From Mycolicibacterium llatzerense (GTDB lineage: Bacteria; Actinomycetota; Actinomycetes; Mycobacteriales; Mycobacteriaceae), in contig NZ_JXST01000015.1 of assembly GCF_000878195.1 (NCBI RefSeq), positions 62,001 to 126,000 of the forward strand: a DNA stretch of 64,000 nucleotides. The letters are read 5' to 3'. Made by a program: the position numbers and the translations under genes. The notes beneath the pieces are model-generated. The model made no database searches. It was not told where the DNA came from and was given only the letters and a program-made list of their open reading frames with translations. Below are positions 29,870 through 48,014 of this stretch, piece after piece. How positions within the stretch are numbered: the stretch's first letter is position 1; each line of letters starts with the position of its first letter.

Positions 29870-31279
29870 TCACCAGTTCCCGCCGTCGGCGATCCGCGAG
29901 CAGACCGACTTCATCGCTTCCAGGTACCTGGTCACGGACTTCTTGGCGATGGGGTTGTCCGGGTACATGACCTCCATGACCGTGCCACCCTCGTACCGGA
30001 ACACGTAGATGGTCAGCTGGTAGGAGTACCGGCCGTCGGAGTAGATGCCGATGTTGTTGGCGTACCCCATCTCGGTCGCCGCAAGAATTGTGTTGAGCGG
30101 GGCCGCGCCGCCATGCAGAAAGTTCGACACCGGGAAGTTGGGCCGCGGCCAGTCCAGCCACGGTGCCAGCTCAAGCACGCGGTAGTACGGAACCCGCGCC
30201 ATGTTCAGGTTGCCGTCGAACGATTCCTGCGCCGACCAGGCGGCTTCGTTGAAGGTCGCGGCAGCGATCGGCACGGTGATGGGCACCAGGCCGGTGAACC
30301 AGCCCTGCGTCATGAAGTTGTCCGACGTGCGCCGGGTGTCCCGCGGCGTGAGGCCGTAATACGTTGCGGCACCGGTCAATTCGTGCTCGACCTGGGCCAT
30401 GCACGCGAACAGGCCACCGACGAACCGGGCGCCGGCCGACTCGCAGGCGGCCTCGAACCGCGCCGTCTGGTCCGGGTCCAACAGTGATTCGCCGACCATG
30501 TCGCCGACCGACGGCTCCATGGCGTTCCCCAGCGGCAACGGGAACTCCGGCATGCTGTTGTTGTTGTTCTCAGCAAACTCGATCCAGGCCTGCACCTCGG
30601 GCGAGTCGACGGTCAGCGCCGAGGTGCGCTCGTGCTCCCGGACGCACCATTCGTCGAAGCTGCCGGCGTCCGGCAGAGCAAACGCTGAGCCCCCTGTTGT
30701 CAATGCTGTGTACCGGCCATGAGCCTCCAGCATGGTGATGCCGATGAGCGCAGCATCCCCGTGGACGTGATCGATGGCGGCGTAGAAGTTGAAACTGTCT
30801 TCGCTCTGCACGATGCCGAAGGAGAAGCAGCCCCACTCCAGTGGCGTCGGGATGTCCACCAGATGCTTACGGACGTCTTCGACCGCCAACTCACCGTGAT
30901 CGACGGGCTCGAACTCGAGGTCTTCGGGATCGGTCAGGGTGTGCCGGAGGATGTCACCGGCGTCGGTGTACTCGAACCAGCTGCGGTAGGTGTCGTGCCT
31001 GCGCAGATAGGAGTTGAGCGCCTCGTTCATGGCCGCGATATCGCACTGACCAGGAACTTCGCACGTCGCGATGATCTGCCGGGAGTACTCGAGGCCCGAG
31101 CCGGTGCGCTCGACGACGCCGCGGATGTGCTGGCCCTGCATGTAGCTGACCGGCACCGAACTCACAGGTGCCTGCCGGGCTATTTCACTAGCCGTCTCGG
31201 TCGGGTGCCAGGAGGTCAGAACACCTGGGATCGGCGTCCAATCATCGATCTTTCCGATCGTGATTTTCCCGATGCGCAA
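29870..31279 (-). CDS. papA3: PapA3-like polyketide-associated acyltransferase
   Basis: The 469-residue protein belongs to the condensation-domain-like acyltransferases. The catalytic HxxxD motif is H171-x3-D175 (DHVHGD); the LNMARVPYYRVLELAPWL stretch near residue 355 and the closing TIYVFRYEGG strand match PapA proteins. In the TPP pathway PapA3 acylates trehalose with ordinary fatty acids to form diacyltrehalose. The start is TTG at 31279, well supported by GGGAGG seven bases upstream on the minus strand. It is the first gene of the papA-mmpL-PE operon and is divergent from the synthase gene across a 344-base promoter region. Confidence 0.9.
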   Translation of the reverse strand: MRIGKITIGKIDDWTPIPGVLTSWHPTETASEIARQAPVSSVPVSYMQGQHIRGVVERTGSGLEYSRQIIATCEVPGQCDIAAMNEALNSYLRRHDTYRSWFEYTDAGDILRHTLTDPEDLEFEPVDHGELAVEDVRKHLVDIPTPLEWGCFSFGIVQSEDSFNFYAAIDHVHGDAALIGITMLEAHGRYTALTTGGSAFALPDAGSFDEWCVREHERTSALTVDSPEVQAWIEFAENNNNSMPEFPLPLGNAMEPSVGDMVGESLLDPDQTARFEAACESAGARFVGGLFACMAQVEHELTGAATYYGLTPRDTRRTSDNFMTQGWFTGLVPITVPIAAATFNEAAWSAQESFDGNLNMARVPYYRVLELAPWLDWPRPNFPVSNFLHGGAAPLNTILAATEMGYANNIGIYSDGRYSYQLTIYVFRYEGGTVMEVMYPDNPIAKKSVTRYLEAMKSVCSRIADGGNW

Positions 31280-31623
31280 TTACTTTCCTCCCAGGTCTGG
31301 ACACACTGAGGCCCGGCAACGCTGTTGGCGTCATCAACATACCCCGGCAACCTTTGCCGGCGCCGTTACGCCTGGTGGGACGGTCCTCGCTGACCAATCA
31401 CCACCGCTGCGCATAATCCTCGTGCTTCAGCAACCTACATGTAATACTGGCCCGCAGAAGATGAGCTGGCCGTGGCCGTTCGGAAGATCAACTGGCCGAG
31501 GCCGTTCAGTAGATCTGCCGACCAGTCGATAGGGCCGGCCCTTCGCACATAATTTCTGGCGCTGAACACGGTCTCCTGCATGGGACCGGACGTCACCGGC
31601 AAACGCGGGAGGACAACTTTTTC
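31280..31623. promoter_or_regulatory. Divergent papA3/pks promoter region with a 26-base tandem repeat
   Basis: This 344-base gap holds no gene. Two tandem 26-base units (31457-31482 and 31483-31508), identical at 22 positions, each begin GAAGAT and end GGCCGTTC plus one base; a partial third copy starts at 31509. Such directly abutting units between divergent genes suggest a regulator that binds in register. The pks ribosome-binding site (GGGAGGA, 31607-31613) and the papA site lie at the two ends. No confident -10/-35 pair was identified. Confidence 0.6.
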
Positions 31624-42642
<11,019 letters not shown>

Positions 42643-42656
42643 CGTCACGAATGTGT

Positions 42657-42691
42657 AGGGGTGTGCACACGATCTCGCGGTGCACACCTCT
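42657..42691 (+). terminator. Terminator hairpin after pks
   Basis: Twelve-base arms (42657-42668 and 42680-42691) pair with one mismatch, the inner nine bases (GGTGTGCAC) perfectly, around an 11-base loop. It begins 14 bases after the synthase stop. A short pyrimidine-rich stretch (TCACTTCT) follows. Confidence 0.65.
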
Positions 42692-42800
42692 CACTTCTGG
42701 TATGTCTCTCGCCGCAGGTCGTCCGCAACCGGCTGCCACGTCGGGCCCGGCTGCACCGCTTGGTTCACAAATCGACCCCGCGGTTATTGACGTTCGTAGA

Positions 42801-42806
42801 TATAAT
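42801..42806 (+). promoter_or_regulatory. Candidate -10 element (TATAAT) before the SGNH hydrolase gene
   Basis: A perfect TATAAT stands in the gap after pks, about 168 bases before the chosen start at 42974. The -35 position has no good TTGACA match; a TTGACG lies too close (eight bases). Mycobacterial SigA promoters often need only the -10, so this is a fair candidate for the promoter of the glycan cluster. Confidence 0.4.
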
Positions 42807-42973
42807 CGCTCCCACGATGCAGCTCCTAATCGCTCGTCGGCCACGCCAAGGGAGTCAGCCACGGCTACACGTCAGGGGATTTCGCGAAACTCTGCACCGG
42901 GCCCGCCTGCGCAGGGAAGATGGTGGAGCCCTCGGCTTCGACCAGATCCCGCTGGGCCGAACAAGTGAGGTCG

Positions 42974-43900
42974 ATGCGGCGTCTCGCGGCATTCGCCAGT
43001 GCCATGTGCTTCGTACTCACGGTCGCCTGTTGCGTCGCGGTCGGAAAGCCAGAACCGGCCCGTTCCGCGTGCCCTCCAAACCAAGTTGTCGCCTGGGGCG
43101 ATTCACTGACCTACGGCCTGACTCAGATCGACGGTGTGTGGCAACAGGCAAACCCCACCATGGTCCAGACGATCGGCCACGATTTGGGTCTGCCGACCAA
43201 GAATTTCGGCCTCCCCTCGCTCGGGTCAGCTGAGATCGCAGTACGGCAAGGCGGCCTGAGGCCGCGAATAACGTTGATCGGCAGCGGGATTCCTGCAAGG
43301 TCTACCGCGCCGATTCACGTGGAGGCAATCAGTCCTACCGACGGTTGGAGCCAATACACCAAAGCCGGGGCATTGAAAATGCATGGCACGCTAGCTGGTG
43401 TATCCGGAACGTTGCAGCACATGCTGGCAGCAGGTGTCGACGATTTCTCATTTACTCCGGATGCCCCCCTCGATGGTGCCGTCCCAGTCTCGCCAGGATC
43501 CCCGTTTACCGGTGACGAGGGCATTGACTACCGAGGGTGTTTCGCAATCATCTGGGCCGGTGCGAACAATCAATCCCAGCCGGCGGCCATCATCCGCGAC
43601 ATCGCGTCGATGACTTCTTCTCTGCCCGACCCGTCGCACTACTTGATCATCGGGACCATCCCCAGCACCAACGATGCCCTGGCGAAGACATACGGACCGC
43701 AGTTCGTTGATTTGCGGGCCTGGCTCATGTCAGATGGGCCGGCCGCTGCAGATGTTGCGCCAACTGCTGGTGATACCGAAGCTGCCGCGGCGGGAATGGT
43801 GCCGCCGTCGTTGACAGTGGACGGCACACATTTCACTCAAGCGGCCTACACCGCCAGCGGACACCGCCTCGCCTCCCTGATTGCTCAGGCACTGGATTGA
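42974..43900 (+). CDS. Exported SGNH/GDSL-like hydrolase
   Basis: The roughly 308-residue protein has an N-terminal export signal (MRRLAAFASAMCFVLTVACCVAVG, likely cut near ARSA) and SGNH features. The GDS block is VVAWGDSLTYGL (about residues 37-48) with the nucleophile Ser, an Asn-containing WAGANN block follows near residue 197, and the DGTHFTQAAY block near residue 286 supplies Asp and His. SGNH enzymes commonly add or remove acetyl groups on glycans. It is the first gene of the accessory cluster. ATG 42974 has GAGG three bases upstream; a GTG three codons earlier and a start at 42920 are alternatives. It could deacylate the glycan made by its neighbours. Confidence 0.8.
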   Translation: MRRLAAFASAMCFVLTVACCVAVGKPEPARSACPPNQVVAWGDSLTYGLTQIDGVWQQANPTMVQTIGHDLGLPTKNFGLPSLGSAEIAVRQGGLRPRITLIGSGIPARSTAPIHVEAISPTDGWSQYTKAGALKMHGTLAGVSGTLQHMLAAGVDDFSFTPDAPLDGAVPVSPGSPFTGDEGIDYRGCFAIIWAGANNQSQPAAIIRDIASMTSSLPDPSHYLIIGTIPSTNDALAKTYGPQFVDLRAWLMSDGPAAADVAPTAGDTEAAAAGMVPPSLTVDGTHFTQAAYTASGHRLASLIAQALD

Positions 43901-43913
43901 ATCGGGAGGACAA

Positions 43914-43958
43914 ATGTCCAAGGAAACAAAGGCCGGACAGAGCTTTTCGCCCACCTAG
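43914..43958 (+). CDS. Possible 14-codon leader peptide
   Basis: An ATG at 43914 preceded by GGGAGGACAA, an excellent ribosome-binding site, opens a frame of only 14 residues (MSKETKAGQSFSPT) that ends before the GH1 gene. The SGNH stop is 16 bases upstream. It may be a leader whose translation affects the next gene, or the remnant of a longer start. Evidence is the ribosome-binding site alone. Confidence 0.25.
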   Translation: MSKETKAGQSFSPT

Positions 43959-44014
43959 GCGACCTCTGCGGGCGAAGCTGCTCACCTAACCAACCAGTGG
44001 AATACAGGTTTGGC

Positions 44015-45421
44015 ATGAAGTGGTACAGGACGTTGCTGGCAGCCGTCATCATCGCGGCGATGAGCAGTGCCGGTTGTCTCGCGCGCCAAGAACCGGACAC
44101 AGAGGATTCGGCCTGGGACCGCAGCTTCTACTGGGGTACTGCGACGGCGGGATACCAGGTGGAAGGCGACGCCCCCGACAGCAACTGGCGCCGATACGTC
44201 GACCGGACAGCCGGCAAGCCCGTATCACCGGGGGCCGCCCCCGGGGATCTTCCGGTCGACCCATACAAGCAGGCGGGCGACTTCCGGCACCGGTACCGCG
44301 AGGACATCGCCAACGCGCATGCCATGGGCGTCAACACCTTCCGGTTCGGCATCGAATGGGCGCGGGTGATGCCCGAGCCGGGCGTGTGGGACGAGAAGGA
44401 GCTCGCCTACTACGACGACGTGGTCGCGACACTGCTCGCCAACGGCATGACGCCGATGATCACGCTCATGCACTGGGTGTACCCCGGCTGGATCGCCGAC
44501 CGCGGCGGCTTCCTCAACAATGTCCCCATGTTCGACGACTTCGCCAAGGCGATCACCAAACGCTACGCGGGACAGGGCGTGCTGTGGGTGAGCGTCAACG
44601 AGCCACTGGCCTTCGGCGCGATGGAAGTGCGCACCGGTGCCATCAAGCCCGATCAGTTCGGCACCTTCTTCGACCGAGTCGCTGACGCGCACCGTGCGGT
44701 CTATCGGGCGGCCCACGATGCCGACCCGAAGGCCAAGGTCACGACCAACGAGGCCTACATCTCGCCCGAGGTAGTGGCGCAGTTCCTTCAAGCTGACCCA
44801 ATGGGTTTGCACAGAATGGGCTTGGACTGGGTAGTTCGGGATTCGTTCGTCGACCGGGTCAAGGACACCCTCGACTACGTCGGGTTCGATTACTACACAG
44901 GAACGGCGAAGGACAATCCGGCCGCCGCGCCGGGAATGGCGTCCGGATGGCACATCAAGCTGCAGGCCGAGGACATCTACTACGTGGCACGCCGCTACGC
45001 CCAGCGGTACCCCGGCTTGCCCATCTACATCGTCGAAAACGGCATGGTGACCGACAACGCCAAACCGCGGACCGACGGCGTGACCCGATCGCAGTACCTC
45101 AGCGACACCGTCTTCTGGCTGCAACGAGCCAAGGCCGACGGTATCCCGATCATCGGCTACAACTACTGGTCCCTGGTCGACAACTACGAGTGGGGCAGCT
45201 ACCGGCCTCGCTTCGGCCTGTATTCGGTTGACGCCATGGGCGATCCAGCCCTGCGACGGGTGCCGACCGACGCCGTCCAGACCTACACCCAGATCACCCG
45301 CGACGGCGGGACCCCGCCGGGATACCGCCCCGTGCTCCCGGCAGCACACTGCTCGACGACTGTCGGCCAGGACAGCTGCGCGCCGCTGGATACGAACGGA
45401 CCGCTGGCCAAGCTCAAATGA
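44015..45421 (+). CDS. GH1-family glycosidase, probable lipoprotein
   Basis: The 468-residue protein has a signal peptide with a lipobox-like end (MSSAGC, Cys21) followed by a full GH1 barrel. The acid/base Glu196 lies in VSVNEP and the nucleophile Glu341 in YIVENG; FYWGTATAGYQVEG near residue 32 and NYWSLVDNYEWGSY near residue 384 are further GH1 signatures. These retaining enzymes act on beta-linked glucosides, galactosides or mannosides. Anchoring outside the membrane within a glycan cluster suggests trimming or remodelling of the polymer rather than nutrition. ATG 44015 is chosen because it puts the signal peptide at the N-terminus. Coding GC is higher here than in the genes just to the right. 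Confidence 0.87.
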   Translation: MKWYRTLLAAVIIAAMSSAGCLARQEPDTEDSAWDRSFYWGTATAGYQVEGDAPDSNWRRYVDRTAGKPVSPGAAPGDLPVDPYKQAGDFRHRYREDIANAHAMGVNTFRFGIEWARVMPEPGVWDEKELAYYDDVVATLLANGMTPMITLMHWVYPGWIADRGGFLNNVPMFDDFAKAITKRYAGQGVLWVSVNEPLAFGAMEVRTGAIKPDQFGTFFDRVADAHRAVYRAAHDADPKAKVTTNEAYISPEVVAQFLQADPMGLHRMGLDWVVRDSFVDRVKDTLDYVGFDYYTGTAKDNPAAAPGMASGWHIKLQAEDIYYVARRYAQRYPGLPIYIVENGMVTDNAKPRTDGVTRSQYLSDTVFWLQRAKADGIPIIGYNYWSLVDNYEWGSYRPRFGLYSVDAMGDPALRRVPTDAVQTYTQITRDGGTPPGYRPVLPAAHCSTTVGQDSCAPLDTNGPLAKLK

Positions 45422-45555
45422 CTCACGTTCGCGTTCATGCTGTCAGGCCGGCGACGCTTTTCGTGCCGAACCCGCAACCCGCGCTCCGGTAGCCTTGGCA
45501 ATTGGACTGAGTCGTCACTGCCGCTCACATCGAATGAACGGACCGAACACGAACA

Positions 45556-46914
45556 ATGGGAATGCCCCTCTCGCGCCGCGCATTTGTTCGGATCACCGCG
45601 CAGACGACCGCAGCCGCTGCCGCTGGCCTTCTCGCCAGCAACCCGGGCCAAGCAAGAGGGTCCGCCGTTCCGATAGCGACGTACTATGTATCGAACGCCG
45701 GCGATGACAGCAACGACGGACTTAGTCAACAGTCCGCCTGGGCGACCATTCAGAAAGCCAACGACTCGCTCCCAGCTGACCGATCACTGATCCTGTTTCG
45801 ACGAGGTGACACCTTCTACGGTGAATTCACCGTGCCGGCAGGATGCGAAGTAGGTGCATACGGCACAGGCGCCAAGCCCACGCTCACCATGTACAAACTG
45901 CTCAACAAGGCCTCCGCCTGGAGCGAGGACTCCCCCGGGATATGGACGATTGACCTGAGTTCTCCGGCCACCCACGACGGTTACAACGCAACAAATGACA
46001 CCAATATCGGCTTCCTTTGGGTAGACCAGGTCGTGAAGCCGGCACTCAAGTTCGATCTCTCGGAGCTGCGGCTTCCTTGGGACTTCTTCTGCGACCGTCC
46101 AAATCACCTGCTGTACGTAAAGGCATCCGCGAATCCCACGACATTGGCCAGAGAAATCAAAGCTGCGCCGCATGGAGATGGGACCGGAGCAGCGATTTAC
46201 TGCAACGAAGGCAGAAACAATATCCATGACATACATGTCACAGGCTCTGGTGGGCATGGAATTCGCGGATTGGCTAGCAATATACATATCCACGAATGCC
46301 AGATTGACTACGTCGGCGGTTCGATACTAGATACCGTCGACAGGGAAACGCGCTTCGGTAATGGCATCGAGAGTTGGATCAACGTTTCACACTGGACGAT
46401 CGAAAACAACGAGATCGCACACGTTTATGACGTCGCCTGGACCGCGCAGGGCAACGACGCCACAGATGCTCCGGTCTTCTGGCATGACCTTGTTCTGCGT
46501 AACAACCACATACATGACTGCGGTCAGACTGTTGAATTCTGGTCCCAAAGCAGCAATCCGGACTCGCCAGGATTCACCCAAGTCCTCGTCGAAGGAAACC
46601 GGTGCGAACGCGCAGGCTACGGGGCATTTTCCGACGTTCGGCCAGACCAAAGCGTCCGAGTTCACCTACTCACATATCTACTTGAGACGCCTGTAGACAT
46701 CACGATTCAAAACAACGTATTCGACGACGCCTACGCGGCGTTCAGCTATCACGGCCTAGAACCGCCAGCCGGATATGTCACTCGAAACAATAGAATCACC
46801 ATGAGAGCCGGTCGCCTGATTGAAGGCAAGCGTCCGGAGACTGTCGAGCGGTTCGCTGCATGGCAAGCAATAACTGGTCGCGAAGTCGGATCGACGATGA
46901 CCGTCTTACCGTAG
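45556..46914 (+). CDS. Tat-exported right-handed parallel beta-helix protein
   Basis: The 452-residue protein begins with a twin-arginine signal (LSRRAFVRITAQTTAAAAAGLL) and then the ATYYVSNAGDDSNDGLS opening typical of pectate-lyase-like beta-helix proteins. Repeated N/H-rich coils follow, such as NNIHDIHVTGSGGHGI, SHWTIENNEIAHV, VLRNNHIHDCG and ITIQNNVFDD. Family members are polysaccharide lyases, epimerases or binding proteins; the catalytic residues cannot be placed by eye. Two ATGs (45556 and 45562) are possible starts. Codon use is clearly less GC-biased than in regions 1-3, suggesting transfer from another background. Likely role: processing of the exported glycan. Confidence 0.78.
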   Translation: MGMPLSRRAFVRITAQTTAAAAAGLLASNPGQARGSAVPIATYYVSNAGDDSNDGLSQQSAWATIQKANDSLPADRSLILFRRGDTFYGEFTVPAGCEVGAYGTGAKPTLTMYKLLNKASAWSEDSPGIWTIDLSSPATHDGYNATNDTNIGFLWVDQVVKPALKFDLSELRLPWDFFCDRPNHLLYVKASANPTTLAREIKAAPHGDGTGAAIYCNEGRNNIHDIHVTGSGGHGIRGLASNIHIHECQIDYVGGSILDTVDRETRFGNGIESWINVSHWTIENNEIAHVYDVAWTAQGNDATDAPVFWHDLVLRNNHIHDCGQTVEFWSQSSNPDSPGFTQVLVEGNRCERAGYGAFSDVRPDQSVRVHLLTYLLETPVDITIQNNVFDDAYAAFSYHGLEPPAGYVTRNNRITMRAGRLIEGKRPETVERFAAWQAITGREVGSTMTVLP

Positions 46915-47510
46915 AAACAGTTGTCCGCAAGTAGCAGCGCATACACAAACTTGGCAACCCTGCGGGGAAGACATGCGCCCGCCGCGTCAACGTGAAGCGG
47001 AATCCACCGTTCAAGTAACTAATTCGGAAAACTCAGCTTCACCGACCCCATTCCGCACCGAAGAGAAGACCGCACTCCCCTCCGAGTTCACACAACGGTG
47101 ATTGTTCTTGCTGATCGGCGCGTTGAGCATCCTGCCGAATGCGACAGCAGCAGTACTCGACCTCAGTGCACGCGTCGCACCTGAAAATTGCGTTTTGACA
47201 GACGATTTCCAGCCGTTCACGCCCTGCAAGCCATCGGCGAAAGTCGGCTCTTGTCCACAGATCGAGCAGCACCGGTTGCGAACGGACCGAATTGCGTGCA
47301 ACTCCGTCCTCGCCCATGCCCGCGCCTAGTCGCACGCGGCAGAACATCCACGCCAGGAACACCCGCACCGATCGCCGCGAAGGCAGGGCGTGCGCAGAGG
47401 TGGCGCCACATCGCCCGGAAGCATCCGTCACCTGCGTCGTTCACTATTGACGCCAGGCACAATTTCTGGGAAGCTGCTAAGCAAGCTCCCTTCGGCGGAA
47501 GGCTTGGACC
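46915..47510. other. 596-base gap without a confident gene
   Basis: No frame here has convincing coding character. The best candidate is a plus-strand frame at 47102-47329 that reads like a short exported Cys-containing peptide (hydrophobic FLLIGALSIL, then PNATAA, then four Cys), but it begins with TTG right after an in-frame stop and lacks a ribosome-binding site, so it may be a decayed gene. Frames on the minus strand look random. A GGAAGG ribosome-binding site for the next gene lies near the right end. Confidence 0.45.
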
Positions 47511-47936
47511 ATGTCTGTTCTCGCAGCGCGCATGTCGGACGCAACGGTCAAAATTCAGCTCGGCGTAGCCTCTTGCGTGGTCGCCGGCGCAGCCATACTG
47601 ACGCCGGTCGCACAGGCGGATATCGCTGCGCCCGCTCCGCTCGCGCCGCTCACGCACGTCCTCGATAACGTCGCCCAAAGCCCGTTGTCGTTCGCACCGC
47701 TCAACACCTGGTGGCAGAACGATCCGTGGTGGTGGGTCGGACCTGGCTCAAACCCAAGCCCCGGCGCGCCCATCCTGGTGGGTACGTTCACCCCGCTGTC
47801 GATCATCCCCGGTTTCCTCCAGGACCCGTGGAAGCGGCTGACGCAGAACATTAATCTCTCGGTGTGCTTCTTCGGCGCAGGCGCAAAGATAGGTCCATAC
47901 GGCACCATCACCGTTTCGTTGACTCGAGGCTGCTAG
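47511..47936 (+). CDS. Small exported tryptophan-rich protein of unknown function
   Basis: The 141-residue protein has a signal peptide (VKIQLGVASCVVAGAAILTPVAQA, cut near residue 36) and a mature part of about 105 residues. A Trp-dense block, NTWWQNDPWWWVGPG (about residues 65-79), is followed by a Pro/Gly-rich segment and a C-terminal half with two Cys (SVCFFGAGAKIGPYGTITVSLTRGC) that could form a disulfide. I recognise no family. GGAAGG nine bases upstream supports ATG 47511; an ATG at 47532 is also possible. Aromatic patches of this kind often contact carbohydrate, and the neighbours make glycan, but that is inference only. Confidence 0.65.
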   Translation: MSVLAARMSDATVKIQLGVASCVVAGAAILTPVAQADIAAPAPLAPLTHVLDNVAQSPLSFAPLNTWWQNDPWWWVGPGSNPSPGAPILVGTFTPLSIIPGFLQDPWKRLTQNINLSVCFFGAGAKIGPYGTITVSLTRGC

Positions 47937-48014
47937 GTCGCGGCCCATCGGGCAAGACGTAGATAGATCTGCGAACACAGCACAGACTGTGGTTCAAATA
48001 CGGAACGTTCCTGA

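Larger units (their letters stand above)
42643..42973 (+). other. Intergenic boundary between the TPP locus and the glycan cluster
   Basis: No gene is supported in these 331 bases. They hold the pks terminator hairpin and a perfect TATAAT hexamer, described separately. Third-position GC preference, very strong in pks, is much weaker from here rightwards, so this gap marks a change of gene content. Confidence 0.6.

Noticed and set aside
47188..47568. Plus-strand frame of 126 codons overlapping the start of the Trp-rich protein gene
   Set aside because: Arg/Pro-rich random composition, no ribosome-binding site, and it overlaps a better-supported gene in another frame.
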